Shown one piece after another: positions 16,491 through 25,408 of a stretch of 64,000 nt of DNA (position 1 is its first letter; each line of letters opens with the position of its first letter). The DNA is from Saccharothrix sp. HUAS TT1 (lineage in GTDB: Bacteria > Actinomycetota > Actinomycetes > Mycobacteriales > Pseudonocardiaceae): positions 7,812,001-7,876,000 of the forward strand of contig NZ_CP160453.1 in NCBI RefSeq assembly GCF_040744945.1, given 5' to 3'. The notes under the pieces were generated by a model that did no database searches, had not been told where the DNA came from, and saw only the letters and a list, made by a program, of their open reading frames with translations. The position numbers and the translations under genes are program-made.

Positions 16491-16544
16491 GCTGCGCCCG
16501 CCCGTTCCGCTTGCGGCGGCACGGGATCGGCCGTTCCAGCGCCC

Positions 16545-16590
16545 GGTGGCGCGGGCGCGGGAGACCCCTCGCTCCCGCGTCCGCGCCACC
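16545..16590. terminator. stem-loop between PL3 and anti-sigma-like gene
   Basis: Arms 16545-16563 and 16572-16590 pair over 19 bp with one mismatch around an 8-nt loop. It lies between convergent stop codons and probably serves both genes. Confidence 0.65.
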
Positions 16591-16597
16591 GCGCGCC

Positions 16598-17845
16598 TCA
16601 CCAGTGCAGGTCGGGCAGTTCCGCGATCCGGACCAGGTCCGCCTCGGTCAGCGGCGCGGTCGGCCTGGTCGGGTTGTCCGACCGCGTGCCGTCGTCGGCC
16701 GCGTTGGACGTCTGGACCGCGATCGACGTGCCGTCCGCCGCCCTGGCGTTCAACGCCAGCCGCACCAGCCCACCCTCCACCGTGGTCTCCACCGCCGCCT
16801 TCCGCCCGCCGGCCAGCTCCACCAGCCGGCACGTCGGCCGCCCACCGCAGTCGACCTCGCCGGCCGAGGGCCGCTCGACGTTCACCATCAGCCAACCGCG
16901 ACCGGCCGCGTCGGACAGGTTGGCCACCGCCCGGTACCCGCCCTGCCGGACGCGGAACTCCAGCGGCGCGTCGCCGCCCGGAGCCGCCTCGGCGGTCAGC
17001 CCGGCGGGCAGCGCGCCGGCCAGCACCGGGTTCAGCTCGGCCGCGCGGCGGTCCGACGGCTCGGCGGGCACCGAGCCGCCCACCCACCGCACCCGCAGCT
17101 CCGGCGCGGCGGCGATGGCGATCAGCTGGTCGTCGCCGAGCACCCGGTTGGTCGAACCCGTGCCACCGGTCTCCATGACGTGCGCGTACGTCCCGTCGGT
17201 CCGCCACACGTCGGCGCTGACCAGCGTCGCCTCCGGGCCCGGCTCCACGATCACCCGCGCGGTCGAGCCGTCCGGCAGCGCGGTGGTCGTGCACAGGGTG
17301 TCCGGCCCGTACCGCACGCACTCGCCGGGCAGTTGGCCACCGCGCGGCCTGACGTAGACGATGACCGTCCGGTCACCGGTGAGCGCGAAGTCGCCGCCCC
17401 AGCTCCCCGCGATGGCGCACAGCTCCAGCGGTGTCGCCTCGACGCCCGCCGGCAGCGGCAGCGCGAACCGCGCGAACGCGTCGGTGAGCCGGGCGGACTC
17501 GGCCAGCTCCTCCGAGGACGCGACGCCGCTCGGCTGGTCGGGGAACCCGCCGGTCATCCTGGGCACCACGCAGCCCGGCGCCCCGGCGGCCGTCGTCGTC
17601 ACGGCCGTGCTCGGCGAGGTCGACAGCTCACCGGCGACCGGCGCCGAGGTCGACCCGGCAGGCCCGGTCAGGGCTGCGGTCGCCGCCACCACCGCGACGA
17701 TGCCCGCCGCGGCGGCCGACAGGGCGCCGAGCCGACGCCTCCCCCGCCGCTTGCGCCCGGCCGCGACCACCCGCTCGAACTCCAGGCCCGACGCGGGCTC
17801 GTCCGCCAGCGCCGACCGGATCATGTCCCGCACCTCGTCGCTCAC
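16598..17845 (-). CDS. single-pass membrane protein, putative anti-sigma partner
   Basis: 415 residues. A short cytoplasmic N-terminus with a basic stretch (AAGRKRRGRRR) precedes one membrane helix (about 38-62, Ala/Val-rich). The rest is an extracytoplasmic domain with several Cys residues, which I do not recognise as a named family. The GTG start overlaps the stop of the SigE-family sigma factor by 4 bp (GTGA), the usual arrangement of an ECF sigma factor with its membrane regulator. It lacks the zinc-binding ZAS motif, so it is not a classical zinc anti-sigma factor. A role in sensing an envelope signal is inferred from context only. Confidence 0.6.
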   Translation of the reverse strand: MSDEVRDMIRSALADEPASGLEFERVVAAGRKRRGRRRLGALSAAAAGIVAVVAATAALTGPAGSTSAPVAGELSTSPSTAVTTTAAGAPGCVVPRMTGGFPDQPSGVASSEELAESARLTDAFARFALPLPAGVEATPLELCAIAGSWGGDFALTGDRTVIVYVRPRGGQLPGECVRYGPDTLCTTTALPDGSTARVIVEPGPEATLVSADVWRTDGTYAHVMETGGTGSTNRVLGDDQLIAIAAAPELRVRWVGGSVPAEPSDRRAAELNPVLAGALPAGLTAEAAPGGDAPLEFRVRQGGYRAVANLSDAAGRGWLMVNVERPSAGEVDCGGRPTCRLVELAGGRKAAVETTVEGGLVRLALNARAADGTSIAVQTSNAADDGTRSDNPTRPTAPLTEADLVRIAELPDLHW

Positions 17846-18348
17846 GAGCCCTCCCACAGCACGGTCCGCCTGGTCGCCAGCGCGCGCCGCAGGGCGTCCA
17901 GTCCCTTGGACACCTGGCTCTTCACCGTTCCCTCGCTGCAGCCCAGCGCCGCCGCCGTCTCGGCGACCGGCAGGTCCTCCCAGTACCGCAGCACGACCGC
18001 GGCCCGCTGCCTGGGCGGCAGGGCGGCCAACGCCTGCCGCACGTCCATGGCCTCCTCGACGCCGGTCGCCGCCGCGGCCACCTCCGGCAGCGTCCTCACC
18101 ACCGTCTCCGGCCGCCTGCCGCGCCACCGCGAGTCGTCTATGACGGCCCGCACCAGCACCTTGCGCACGTACGCGTCGACCCGTCCGTCCCGGTCCAACC
18201 GCCCCCAGTGCACGTAGACCTTGGCCAGCGCCGTCTGCGCCAGGTCCTCGGCCCGGTGCCAATCACCGCACAACAAGAACGCGGTCCGCCTCACGACGGC
18301 CGCGCGTGCCTCGAAGTACGCCCGGAACTCGCGGTCCCGATCGTGCAC
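17842..18348 (-). CDS. SigE-family RNA polymerase sigma factor
   Basis: 168 residues. Region 2 is seen early (AFLLCGDWHRAEDLAQTALAKVYVHW), and region 4 as LPPRQRAAVVLRYWEDLP followed by the HTH phrase ALGCSEGTVKSQVSKGL. Both belong to the actinobacterial SigE group of ECF sigma factors. The GTG at 18348 is preferred over an upstream ATG at 18372 because a GGAGGAGG-type site lies 7 nt before it and the family usually starts with a short D/R-rich segment. It is the first gene of a two-gene operon with a membrane partner. A GCAACG-N17-GTATAG promoter lies just upstream and could be its own target. Confidence 0.85.
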   Translation of the reverse strand: MHDRDREFRAYFEARAAVVRRTAFLLCGDWHRAEDLAQTALAKVYVHWGRLDRDGRVDAYVRKVLVRAVIDDSRWRGRRPETVVRTLPEVAAAATGVEEAMDVRQALAALPPRQRAAVVLRYWEDLPVAETAAALGCSEGTVKSQVSKGLDALRRALATRRTVLWEGS

Positions 18349-18375
18349 GTGACACCTCCTCCACTCGGTCACCCC

Positions 18376-18404
18376 CTATACGGCGGCCACGAGCGTCCCG
18401 TTGC
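18376..18404 (-). promoter_or_regulatory. putative promoter of the sigma factor gene
   Basis: Read on the minus strand, GCAACG (18399-18404) is separated by 17 bp from GTATAG (18376-18381). Elements with GCAAC and a T-A-rich -10 fit self-regulated ECF promoters. Low-confidence pattern call. Confidence 0.3.
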
Positions 18405-18438
18405 CCGTAACTTTGGGTGACGACCCGGGGATGGCGGA

Positions 18439-18470
18439 GGGCCCGCCCGGTCAGCCGACCGGACGGGCCC
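18439..18470 (-). terminator. stem-loop after the ABC-2 permease gene
   Basis: Arms 18439-18452 and 18457-18470 pair except for one internal mismatch, with a 4-nt loop. It lies 30 bp beyond the TAA stop of the ABC-2 permease and is likely its terminator; no T-tract is seen. Confidence 0.55.
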
Positions 18471-18499
18471 CGATCACGTCCGCGGTCACGGCGGGCGCG

Positions 18500-19609
18500 T
18501 TACCGCTGCCTCGCCCACGCCTTGGTCAGGGCCATCTTGCCGCCGGTGTGCAGCAGCGAGCCCGAGTACAGCCGGCCCGCCAGCAGCACGGCCAGCACGA
18601 CCGACCCGGCCAGCAGCCCGAGGGCCACCAGCGGCTCCCACAGCGCCGCCTCGCCGGCGAACAGCCGCACCGGCATCGCGATGGCCGACGAGAACGGCAG
18701 GAACGACAGCACGGTGAGCACGGTGGCGTTGTCGGAGAAGAACATCACGCCGAAGTACGGCCCCATCACCAGCATCATCACCAGGCCCATGCTGGAGCCC
18801 AGGTCCTCCTGCCTGCTGACCAGCGACCCGGCCACCGCCCACATCGCGGCCAGCAGCACGAACCCGAGCAGCAGGAACGGCACGAACCAGCCGAGCGCGG
18901 GCGCGACCAGGGCCAGCAGCTCCGAGTGCCCGCCCAGCCGCATCGCGATCGGCGCGGCGATCGCGAGCACCACCACCTGACCGATCGTCAGCAGCGAGTG
19001 GCCCGCGATCTTGCCCGCGAGCAGCGCCCGCACCGGCACCGTCGACACCAGGATCTCCACGATCCGGGTCTGCTTCTCGGTGACCGTGCTCTGCGCGATC
19101 GCCGCGCCGCTCATCCCGAACATGAGGAACACCAGCGCGAACACCATGATGACGAGCTGCCGCTGCCCCTGGCCGACCTCGGCCGGGTCGAGCAGGTCGA
19201 CCGGCGGCGCGGTGCGCAGCCCGGCGATGACGTCGGTCGGCGGGTCGGCCAGCGCGAGCACGCGCACACCGGTCGCGGACGTGCCGCCGGTGTCCGGCAC
19301 CACGGCCGCCTCCACCTCCTCCGAGCGGACCAGCTCCTGCGCGGCGGCCACGTCGGCGACCTCGCGGACCTCCAGCCCGCTGTCCCGCAACACCGCCTCG
19401 GCCTGCTCGCCGACCGCGGCGACCTTCGTCTCGCCGCCGCCGAGCACGGTGGGCAGGATCGACAGCGCGAACAACCCGACCAGGAGCACGCCGAGCCCGA
19501 TCCAGAACCCCTTGGCCCGCAGGAACGTCCGCACCTCCCGCTCGGCGACCAACCTGGTGGCGGCGGCGAAACCCCGTGACACGCCCTGCTCCTCCGGCAC
19601 GCCGGTCAT
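18500..19609 (-). CDS. ABC-2 type exporter permease (NatB/YhaP-like)
   Basis: 369 residues. A membrane helix near 30-50 is followed by a long extracytoplasmic domain (about 50-170), then a block of five to six helices beginning with LVIMVFALVFLMFGMSGAAIAQ and the conserved VTEKQTRIVEILVSTVPVRALLAGKIAG loop, which marks this ABC-2 subgroup (NatB/LinI-like). It pairs with the ATPase encoded just upstream; the ATG overlaps that gene's stop (ATGA). Such systems export sodium, lantibiotics or unknown compounds; the substrate here is not evident. Confidence 0.85.
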   Translation of the reverse strand: MTGVPEEQGVSRGFAAATRLVAEREVRTFLRAKGFWIGLGVLLVGLFALSILPTVLGGGETKVAAVGEQAEAVLRDSGLEVREVADVAAAQELVRSEEVEAAVVPDTGGTSATGVRVLALADPPTDVIAGLRTAPPVDLLDPAEVGQGQRQLVIMVFALVFLMFGMSGAAIAQSTVTEKQTRIVEILVSTVPVRALLAGKIAGHSLLTIGQVVVLAIAAPIAMRLGGHSELLALVAPALGWFVPFLLLGFVLLAAMWAVAGSLVSRQEDLGSSMGLVMMLVMGPYFGVMFFSDNATVLTVLSFLPFSSAIAMPVRLFAGEAALWEPLVALGLLAGSVVLAVLLAGRLYSGSLLHTGGKMALTKAWARQR

Positions 19610-20493
19610 CAGATCGCCTCCATGAAGATCTCGTCGAGCGTCGGCACGACGGGGGTGAAACCACGCACGGGACCGCGGCTCAGGGCGGCCCGCAGGACCG
19701 CCTGGTCCGCGTCGGGGTCGCCGTCGGGTTCGAACAGCGCGCGCGGACCGTCCACGTCGACCACCCGGACGCCGGGCACGTCGCGCACCCACCCCGCGTC
19801 GGAATCCACGACCAGCTCGAACCGCTTGGCGCCGTACCGGTCGCGCAGCTCGTCCCGCGCGCCGGCGGCCGCGATCCGGCCGCCCGAGATGATCACCACG
19901 TCGTCGCACAGCCGCTCCACCACCGACAGCTGGTGGCTGGAGAACAGCACGGGCACGCCCGCGGCGGCGCGTTCGCGCAGCACGCCGAGCACCGTCTCGA
20001 CCGCGATCGGGTCCAGGCCGGAGAACGGCTCGTCCAGGATCAGCATGACCGGGTCGTGCACCAGCGCGGCGGCGATCTGCGCGCGCTGCTGGTTGCCCAG
20101 CGACAGCTCCTCCAGCCGGTCCTTGGCGCGGTGGCCGAGTTCGAGCTGGTCGAGCAGGCGCTCGGTGTTGCGGCGGGCGGCGTCCCGCTCCAGGCCGTGC
20201 AGCTGCCCGAGCCAGGCGATCTGCTCGGCGACACCCATCTTCGGGTACAGGCCACGCTCCTCGGGCATGTACCCGAACCGCTGCCGCACCGCGCCGGTCA
20301 CCGGCGAGCCGTGCCAGGCGACCGAACCGCCCTGCGCGGCCAGCACCCCGAGGACGATGCGCATGGTGGTGGTCTTGCCCGAGCCGTTCGCGCCGAGGAA
20401 CCCGGTCATCCGACCGGGGCGGACCTCGAACGACACCTCGTCGAGGACCTTGTGGTCGCCGAAGCTCCGGCTGACGGACGTGACTGTCAACAT
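19609..20493 (-). CDS. ABC exporter ATP-binding protein
   Basis: 294 residues with Walker A GANGSGKTT (34-42), the divergent signature LSLGNQQR (130-137, Leu in place of the usual Gly after LS) and Walker B LILDEPFSGLD (151-161). The C-terminal 80 residues form the extension typical of NatA-like exporters (DUF4162-type). The ATG at 20493 begins the ABC homology directly; a longer in-frame extension upstream has no coding look. It forms an operon with the ABC-2 permease downstream. A perfect 12-bp hairpin stands 55 bp before the start. Confidence 0.87.
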   Translation of the reverse strand: MLTVTSVSRSFGDHKVLDEVSFEVRPGRMTGFLGANGSGKTTTMRIVLGVLAAQGGSVAWHGSPVTGAVRQRFGYMPEERGLYPKMGVAEQIAWLGQLHGLERDAARRNTERLLDQLELGHRAKDRLEELSLGNQQRAQIAAALVHDPVMLILDEPFSGLDPIAVETVLGVLRERAAAGVPVLFSSHQLSVVERLCDDVVIISGGRIAAAGARDELRDRYGAKRFELVVDSDAGWVRDVPGVRVVDVDGPRALFEPDGDPDADQAVLRAALSRGPVRGFTPVVPTLDEIFMEAI

Positions 20494-20547
20494 GGCCGCA
20501 ACGCTACGTCGGCGCTGGTCGCGGCACGTCCGGCGGGAGATCGACTT

Positions 20548-20575
20548 CCGGGGTCCTCCTCGCGGAGGACCCCGG
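20548..20575. promoter_or_regulatory. perfect 12-bp hairpin in the ABC exporter/STAND gene intergenic region
   Basis: CCGGGGTCCTCC (20548-20559), loop TCGC, and its exact complement (20564-20575). There is no T-tract on either side, and it sits between two divergent starts, so it is not an obvious terminator. It may be a leader structure of the exporter mRNA or a protein-binding palindrome. Confidence 0.6.
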
Positions 20576-20733
20576 AGGTCGGTCCCGCCGCGGCGGCGGT
20601 GAGTCCGAACTGGAGGGAGGCGTGCGTTCGGCCGTAGCGGCAGCCGGGACTCGGACCTCCTCAGGCGTCCTCGACCTCGACAATGGGACGTCGTCCGACG
20701 GGCGCGTCGGACGCTCCGGTGGAGGTGGGCACA

Positions 20734-23382
20734 GTGGTCGCAGGTCAGGCGGTCCACCGCACGATCGTCCTGGTGGACGTGGAGGGTTTCGGCGAACGGC
20801 GCCGCACTCTGCCCCACCAGGTCGCGACCCGTGCGGGCGTCTACCGGGCGCTGGTCGGCGCCCTGCGCGAGGCCGGCGTCCCCTGGGAGGCGTGCCACCA
20901 CGAGGACCGGGGCGACGGCGTGGTCGTGCTGGTCCCGCCGGAGTACGCCAAGGCGTCGGTGGTGGAGGTCGTGCCCGCCGCCCTGGTCCGGGCGCTGCTC
21001 CGGCACAACGGCGCCGGCCCGCCCGAGCAGCGGATCCGATTACGCGTGGTGGTGCACGCCGGTGAGGTGACCTTCGACGACCACGGTGTCACGTCGACCG
21101 CGCTGACCACCGCCTTCCGCCTCCTCGACGCACCGGCGCTCAAGCAGGAGCTCGCCGACTCGCCCGGTGTTCTCGCCCTGATGGTTTCGCGCTGGATCTT
21201 CGACGAGGTGGTCCTGCACTCCACCGCGGTCGACCCGACCACGTTCCGACCGGCGCCGGTCGTGGTCAAGGAGGTCCACGACACCGCCTGGACCGCCCGA
21301 CCCGACCACCCCCACCCCGCCGACCCGTCGGTCCTGCGACGCCCGGCCCCCGGCGGGCCGGCCGCGGTTCCCCGCCAGCTGCCGGCGCCGCCGATCCCGT
21401 TCGTCGGTCGCGAGGACGAGCTGCAGCGCTTGGACGCCGTGCTGCGCGACGTGTCCGGCACGGCGGTGATCTCGGCGGTCGGCGGAGCGGGCGGGATCGG
21501 CAAGACCTGGTTGGCGCTGCACTGGGCGCACCGCAACGCCCACCGGTTCCCGGACGGGCAGCTGTTCGTCGACCTGCGCGGCTTCAGCCCGGACAGCGCC
21601 CCGATGGACCCGACGGCAGCCATCCGCGGGTTCCTCGACGCCCTTGGCCTGGAGCACGGGCGCATCCCGGTCGACCCGCACGCCATGGCCGCGCTGTTCC
21701 GCAGCCTGGTGGCGGACCGGCGGATGCTGTTCGTGCTGGACAACGCCGTCGACACCGCGCAGGTGACCCCGCTGCTGCCTGGCGGGCAGGCTTGCACCGT
21801 GCTGGTCACCAGCCGCGAACGGCTGTCCGGGCTGATCACCAGGCACGCCGCCCACCACCTGCCGCTGGACGTGCTCACCGATGCCGAAGCCCGCGCCCTG
21901 CTCACCGGCAGGCTCGGCGCCACCCGGGTCGACGGCGACCCGTCGGCGGTGGACGCGCTGGTCGAGCTGTGCGGGGGCTTCCCGCTGGCCGCGGCCATCA
22001 TCGCCGGACGAGCCGGCGCCGACCACCGCTCGCCGCTGGGCGCGATCGCGGAGGAGCTGCGCGAGCTGGGCGTGGAAGCGCTGGACAGCGACGACCCCGG
22101 CGCCAGCCTGGCCACCGTGCTGTCCTGGTCGCTGCACGGGCTCACCACCGAGCAGCGCGACGTGTTCGCCCTGCTCGGCATCGCCCCCGGGTCGACCATC
22201 GGCCTCCCGGCGGCGGCTTCCCTCACCGACCTGACAGTAGCGCGGACGCGCAGGGTGCTCCAGCGCTTGGCCGAGGCTTCCTTGCTGGAGGGGCAGGGAT
22301 ACGGCCGCTACTCGATGCACGACCTCATCCGCGACTACGCGGCCACCACAGCCCACCAGGGACCGACCGGCCCGGCGCGCGAACAGGCGCTGCACCGCGT
22401 CGTCGACTTCTACCTGCACACCACCCACGCCGCCGACCGCCTCCTGGAACCCCACGAGCCCACCACGCCGCTGGACCCACCGGCGATGGGCGTGCGGCCC
22501 CACCCGCTGCCCGACGTCGGCGCGGCGCTGACCTGGCTGGACACCGAGCACACCAACGTGCTGGCCGCCCAGCAGGCCGCGGTCGCCCTCGAACGGCACC
22601 ACGCCGTGTGGCAGTTCGCCATGTCGCTGAAGAACTTCCACATCTGGCGAGGTCACCTCAACGACGCCTTCACCGCGTGGCAGGCGGCCCTCGACGCCGC
22701 GGCGCACCTGCCGGCCCCCGTCACCCTCATCCGCGCTCACCGGCTCCTCGGCAACGCCCACTCCAGGCTGGGACGGCACGAGCAGGCGGCCGGGCACCTC
22801 CGCCAGGCGCTCACCCTGGCGGAGCAGAACCACGACGACGCCGAACAGGCGCACGTCCACCGGCTGCTCGCCCTGGCCCACGCCCGACGCGGCGACCACC
22901 GACGGGCTCTGCTGCACGCCGAACGCACCCTGGCCCTCTACCGACCCCTCGGCCGACCCGCGTGGGAAGCCGCCGCGCTCGCCCTGGTGGGCTCGTGCGC
23001 CAGTGCTGTGGGCGACCACGACGCGGCTCGCGACCACTGCCGGGCCGCTCTCGCCCTGCACCGCCGACTCGGGAACCTCGAAGGCGAAGCGACGGCGCTG
23101 GACGGCCTGGCCTCGATCGACCACCGGGTCGGCCGCCACCACCAGGCCGTCGAGCGCCACCGACAGGCCCTGGCCCTGTTCCGCGAGCTCGGCAACACCG
23201 GCGTGGCCGCCGACGTCCTCGACCGCCTGGCACGTCCCCACGCCGCGCTCGGTCAGCACGCCCAAGCCCGTGCGGCGTGGGAGGAAGCCTTGGAGCTGTA
23301 CCGGCGGCAAGGGCGAGGGACCGACGTGGAACGGGTGCGTGGACGGCTCGCAAAACTCGACGACCGGGCACTTCTCGGCTGA
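20734..23382 (+). CDS. cyclase-like / NB-ARC / TPR multidomain (STAND) protein
   Basis: 882 residues. Residues about 8-180 resemble a degenerate class III nucleotide cyclase domain (HRTIVLVDVEGFG, then HHEDRGDGVVVLVP and RLRVVVHAGEV). An NB-ARC-type ATPase follows, from PFVGREDELQRL (about 222) with P-loop GGAGGIGKTW (250-259) and LFVLDNA, to a winged-helix part (SLLEGQGYGRYSMHDLIRDYA). The C-terminal 330 residues are TPR repeats. Proteins of this build are signal-dependent switches, and some act in phage defence; no effector is visible here beyond the cyclase-like domain. The GTG at 20734 is preferred because GGAGG stands 8 nt upstream. An ATG at 20683 in the same frame has no such site. Convergent with the response regulator gene. 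Confidence 0.75.
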   Translation: MVAGQAVHRTIVLVDVEGFGERRRTLPHQVATRAGVYRALVGALREAGVPWEACHHEDRGDGVVVLVPPEYAKASVVEVVPAALVRALLRHNGAGPPEQRIRLRVVVHAGEVTFDDHGVTSTALTTAFRLLDAPALKQELADSPGVLALMVSRWIFDEVVLHSTAVDPTTFRPAPVVVKEVHDTAWTARPDHPHPADPSVLRRPAPGGPAAVPRQLPAPPIPFVGREDELQRLDAVLRDVSGTAVISAVGGAGGIGKTWLALHWAHRNAHRFPDGQLFVDLRGFSPDSAPMDPTAAIRGFLDALGLEHGRIPVDPHAMAALFRSLVADRRMLFVLDNAVDTAQVTPLLPGGQACTVLVTSRERLSGLITRHAAHHLPLDVLTDAEARALLTGRLGATRVDGDPSAVDALVELCGGFPLAAAIIAGRAGADHRSPLGAIAEELRELGVEALDSDDPGASLATVLSWSLHGLTTEQRDVFALLGIAPGSTIGLPAAASLTDLTVARTRRVLQRLAEASLLEGQGYGRYSMHDLIRDYAATTAHQGPTGPAREQALHRVVDFYLHTTHAADRLLEPHEPTTPLDPPAMGVRPHPLPDVGAALTWLDTEHTNVLAAQQAAVALERHHAVWQFAMSLKNFHIWRGHLNDAFTAWQAALDAAAHLPAPVTLIRAHRLLGNAHSRLGRHEQAAGHLRQALTLAEQNHDDAEQAHVHRLLALAHARRGDHRRALLHAERTLALYRPLGRPAWEAAALALVGSCASAVGDHDAARDHCRAALALHRRLGNLEGEATALDGLASIDHRVGRHHQAVERHRQALALFRELGNTGVAADVLDRLARPHAALGQHAQARAAWEEALELYRRQGRGTDVERVRGRLAKLDDRALLG

Positions 23383-23396
23383 TCCGGTTCCGCGCT

Positions 23397-24068
23397 TCAG
23401 GCCCGGCCCGGTTCCACGATGCCGTGCTCGTAGGCGAAGACGACGGCGTGCGTGCGGTCGCGCAGGTCCAGCTTGGCCAGGATGCGCGAGACGTGCGTCT
23501 TCACCGTCGTCTCGCCCAGGTGCAGCGCCGCCGCGATCTCGGCGTTGCTCGCGCCGCGGGCGAGGTGGACCAGCACCTCGAACTCGCGGTCGGTCAGCTC
23601 CGCGGGCCGGTGGGCCGGTGTCGCGGGCAGCGGCGTGGTGAACCGGGCGATCACGCGGCGGGTGACCTCCGGCGACAGCAGGGCGTCGCCCCGGGCGACG
23701 ACCCGGACCGAGTCGACCAGGTCCTCCGGCGAGGCGTTCTTGAGCAGGAAGCCGCTCGCGCCCGCCCGCAGCGCCTCGAACAGGTAGTCCTCGCGGTCGA
23801 ACGTGGTCAGGATGACGACCTTGATGGGGTGCCCGGACCCGGCCGGGCCCAGGATGCGCCGGGTGGCCTCCAACCCGTCGACGCCGGGCATCTGGACGTC
23901 CATCAGCACCACGTCCGGGTGCAGCCGGCCGACCACCTCCACGGCCTCGGCGCCGTCCCGGGCCTCGCCGACGACCTCGATGTCGTCCTCGGTGCCGAGG
24001 ATCACCCGGAAGCCCGCCCGGACGAGGTCCTGGTCGTCGGCGAGCACGACGCGCAGCGGTGTTGTCAT
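23397..24068 (-). CDS. NarL/FixJ-family response regulator
   Basis: 223 residues. The receiver domain (1-125) has the acidic pair Asp11-Asp12, the phosphorylated Asp57 (VVLMDVQM) and Lys near 109 (GFLLKNAS). A LuxR-type HTH follows (about 155-215: LTDREFEVLVHLARGASNAEIAAALHLGETTVKTHVSRIL). The ATG overlaps the stop of the upstream histidine kinase gene (ATGA), so the two form a coupled two-component system. The target genes are unknown. Confidence 0.93.
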   Translation of the reverse strand: MTTPLRVVLADDQDLVRAGFRVILGTEDDIEVVGEARDGAEAVEVVGRLHPDVVLMDVQMPGVDGLEATRRILGPAGSGHPIKVVILTTFDREDYLFEALRAGASGFLLKNASPEDLVDSVRVVARGDALLSPEVTRRVIARFTTPLPATPAHRPAELTDREFEVLVHLARGASNAEIAAALHLGETTVKTHVSRILAKLDLRDRTHAVVFAYEHGIVEPGRA

Positions 24069-25342
24069 GCGGGGAACCTCGCACGGACCCGGTAGCCCGC
24101 GTCACGGCGGGGTCCGGCTTCGAGCTCGCCGCCGTGCACCGCGACCCGTTCCCGCATGCCGACCAGGCCGAACCCGACCCGGCCGGTCGACGCGCCCGCC
24201 CGCCCCCGGCCGTCGTCGGCCACCTCGACCTCCAGCGACTTCTCCAGGAACCGCACGCGCACGTCGGCCCGGCGCGCGTCCGCGTGCTTCACCACGTTGG
24301 TCAACGACTCCTGCACGATCCGGTACACCGACAGCGCCACCGCCTCCGGCACCGGCCGCGGCTCGCCGTAGACGCCGTGCTCGACGGCGATCCCGGCGGA
24401 CCGCGCCACCTCCGCCAGGTCGGGCAGCTGCTCCAGGCCCGGCGACGACGTCTTCCCCGCCTCCTCGGGCACCACCTCGTCCGGCTCCGCGCGCAGCACG
24501 CCCAGCAGCCCGCGCAGCTCGCCGATGGCGGTGCGCGCGGTCTCCTCGACGGTCCGCAGCGCCTCGCGGGCCAGCTCCGGGTCGCGGTCGAGCACCCGCC
24601 GCGCCGCGCCCGCCTGCACGCCCATGACGGACACGTGGTGCGCGACGACGTCGTGCAGGTCACGGGCGATGCGCACGCGCTCGGCGATGATCGCGCCGCG
24701 GGTGTTCTGCTCCTGCGACCGGCGCAGCTCCTCGGCTCGGTGCTCCAGCTCGGCCTGCCTGCGCGCCGACACCCAGGCCGACTCGCCGAAGAAGTAGGCG
24801 GACAGGAAGAACAGCACGTTGAACCCGATGCCGTAGAGCACGGACGCGAGCACCGGGTCCAGCGGCCCGACCGCGTTCTCGAACGGCAGCACCGGGCGGA
24901 CCAGGAACCGCACCAGCCCGATGCCCAGCCAGGTGAACATCGCCACGACCACGGCGAGCCGGACCCACCGCGACCGCGTCCGGTCCTGCGCCCACGCGCC
25001 CGCGCTGTAGATGGCCATGAACAACGCGACCGACGGCATGAGGTTGTCGCCGACCTGCCGCGCCTGCGCCACGATGAACACCACGCCGACCGCGACGACC
25101 ACGGCGAGCGGGAACCGCCGACGCGCCACCAGCGGCACGGTCACCGCCGCGCTCCAGGCCAGCTGCTCGGCCAGCGCCGGCGCGCCGCCCGACACGAGCG
25201 CGCCCATGCTGTTGACCAGCACGGTCACCGCCACCGCGCCGGCGACCGCGGCGAGCGCCAGCCAGACGTCGTGCCGCCGCTGGACCGCGGTCGGCCCCGG
25301 CCGCCGCCACCGCGCCCACTCCGGCTCGTGCCCACCTGTCAT
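24065..25342 (-). CDS. sensor histidine kinase, HisKA_3 type
   Basis: 425 residues. About five membrane segments fill residues 25-185, without a large extracellular sensor domain. A coiled linker (SARRQAELEHRAEELRRSQEQ) leads to the HisKA_3 dimerisation domain with the phosphoacceptor His230 (RIARDLHDVVAHHVSVM). The C-terminal ATPase domain shows YRIVQESLTNVVKHA and GFGLVGMRERV. Its partner response regulator is encoded directly downstream. This intramembrane-sensing arrangement often reports envelope stress or antibiotics, but the stimulus is unknown here. Confidence 0.92.
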   Translation of the reverse strand: MTGGHEPEWARWRRPGPTAVQRRHDVWLALAAVAGAVAVTVLVNSMGALVSGGAPALAEQLAWSAAVTVPLVARRRFPLAVVVAVGVVFIVAQARQVGDNLMPSVALFMAIYSAGAWAQDRTRSRWVRLAVVVAMFTWLGIGLVRFLVRPVLPFENAVGPLDPVLASVLYGIGFNVLFFLSAYFFGESAWVSARRQAELEHRAEELRRSQEQNTRGAIIAERVRIARDLHDVVAHHVSVMGVQAGAARRVLDRDPELAREALRTVEETARTAIGELRGLLGVLRAEPDEVVPEEAGKTSSPGLEQLPDLAEVARSAGIAVEHGVYGEPRPVPEAVALSVYRIVQESLTNVVKHADARRADVRVRFLEKSLEVEVADDGRGRAGASTGRVGFGLVGMRERVAVHGGELEAGPRRDAGYRVRARFPA

Positions 25343-25408
25343 GCCGGAGAACGTAACCCGCGCTGTCCGCCCGGCCCCAACCAGCGGTCCGGCCGGCTCA
25401 GCCGAACG

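Noticed and set aside
20683..20733. ATG at 20683 as start of the cyclase-like/NB-ARC protein.
   Set aside because: No ribosome binding site precedes it and the added residues show no structure; the GTG at 20734 has GGAGG at good distance. The longer form cannot be excluded.
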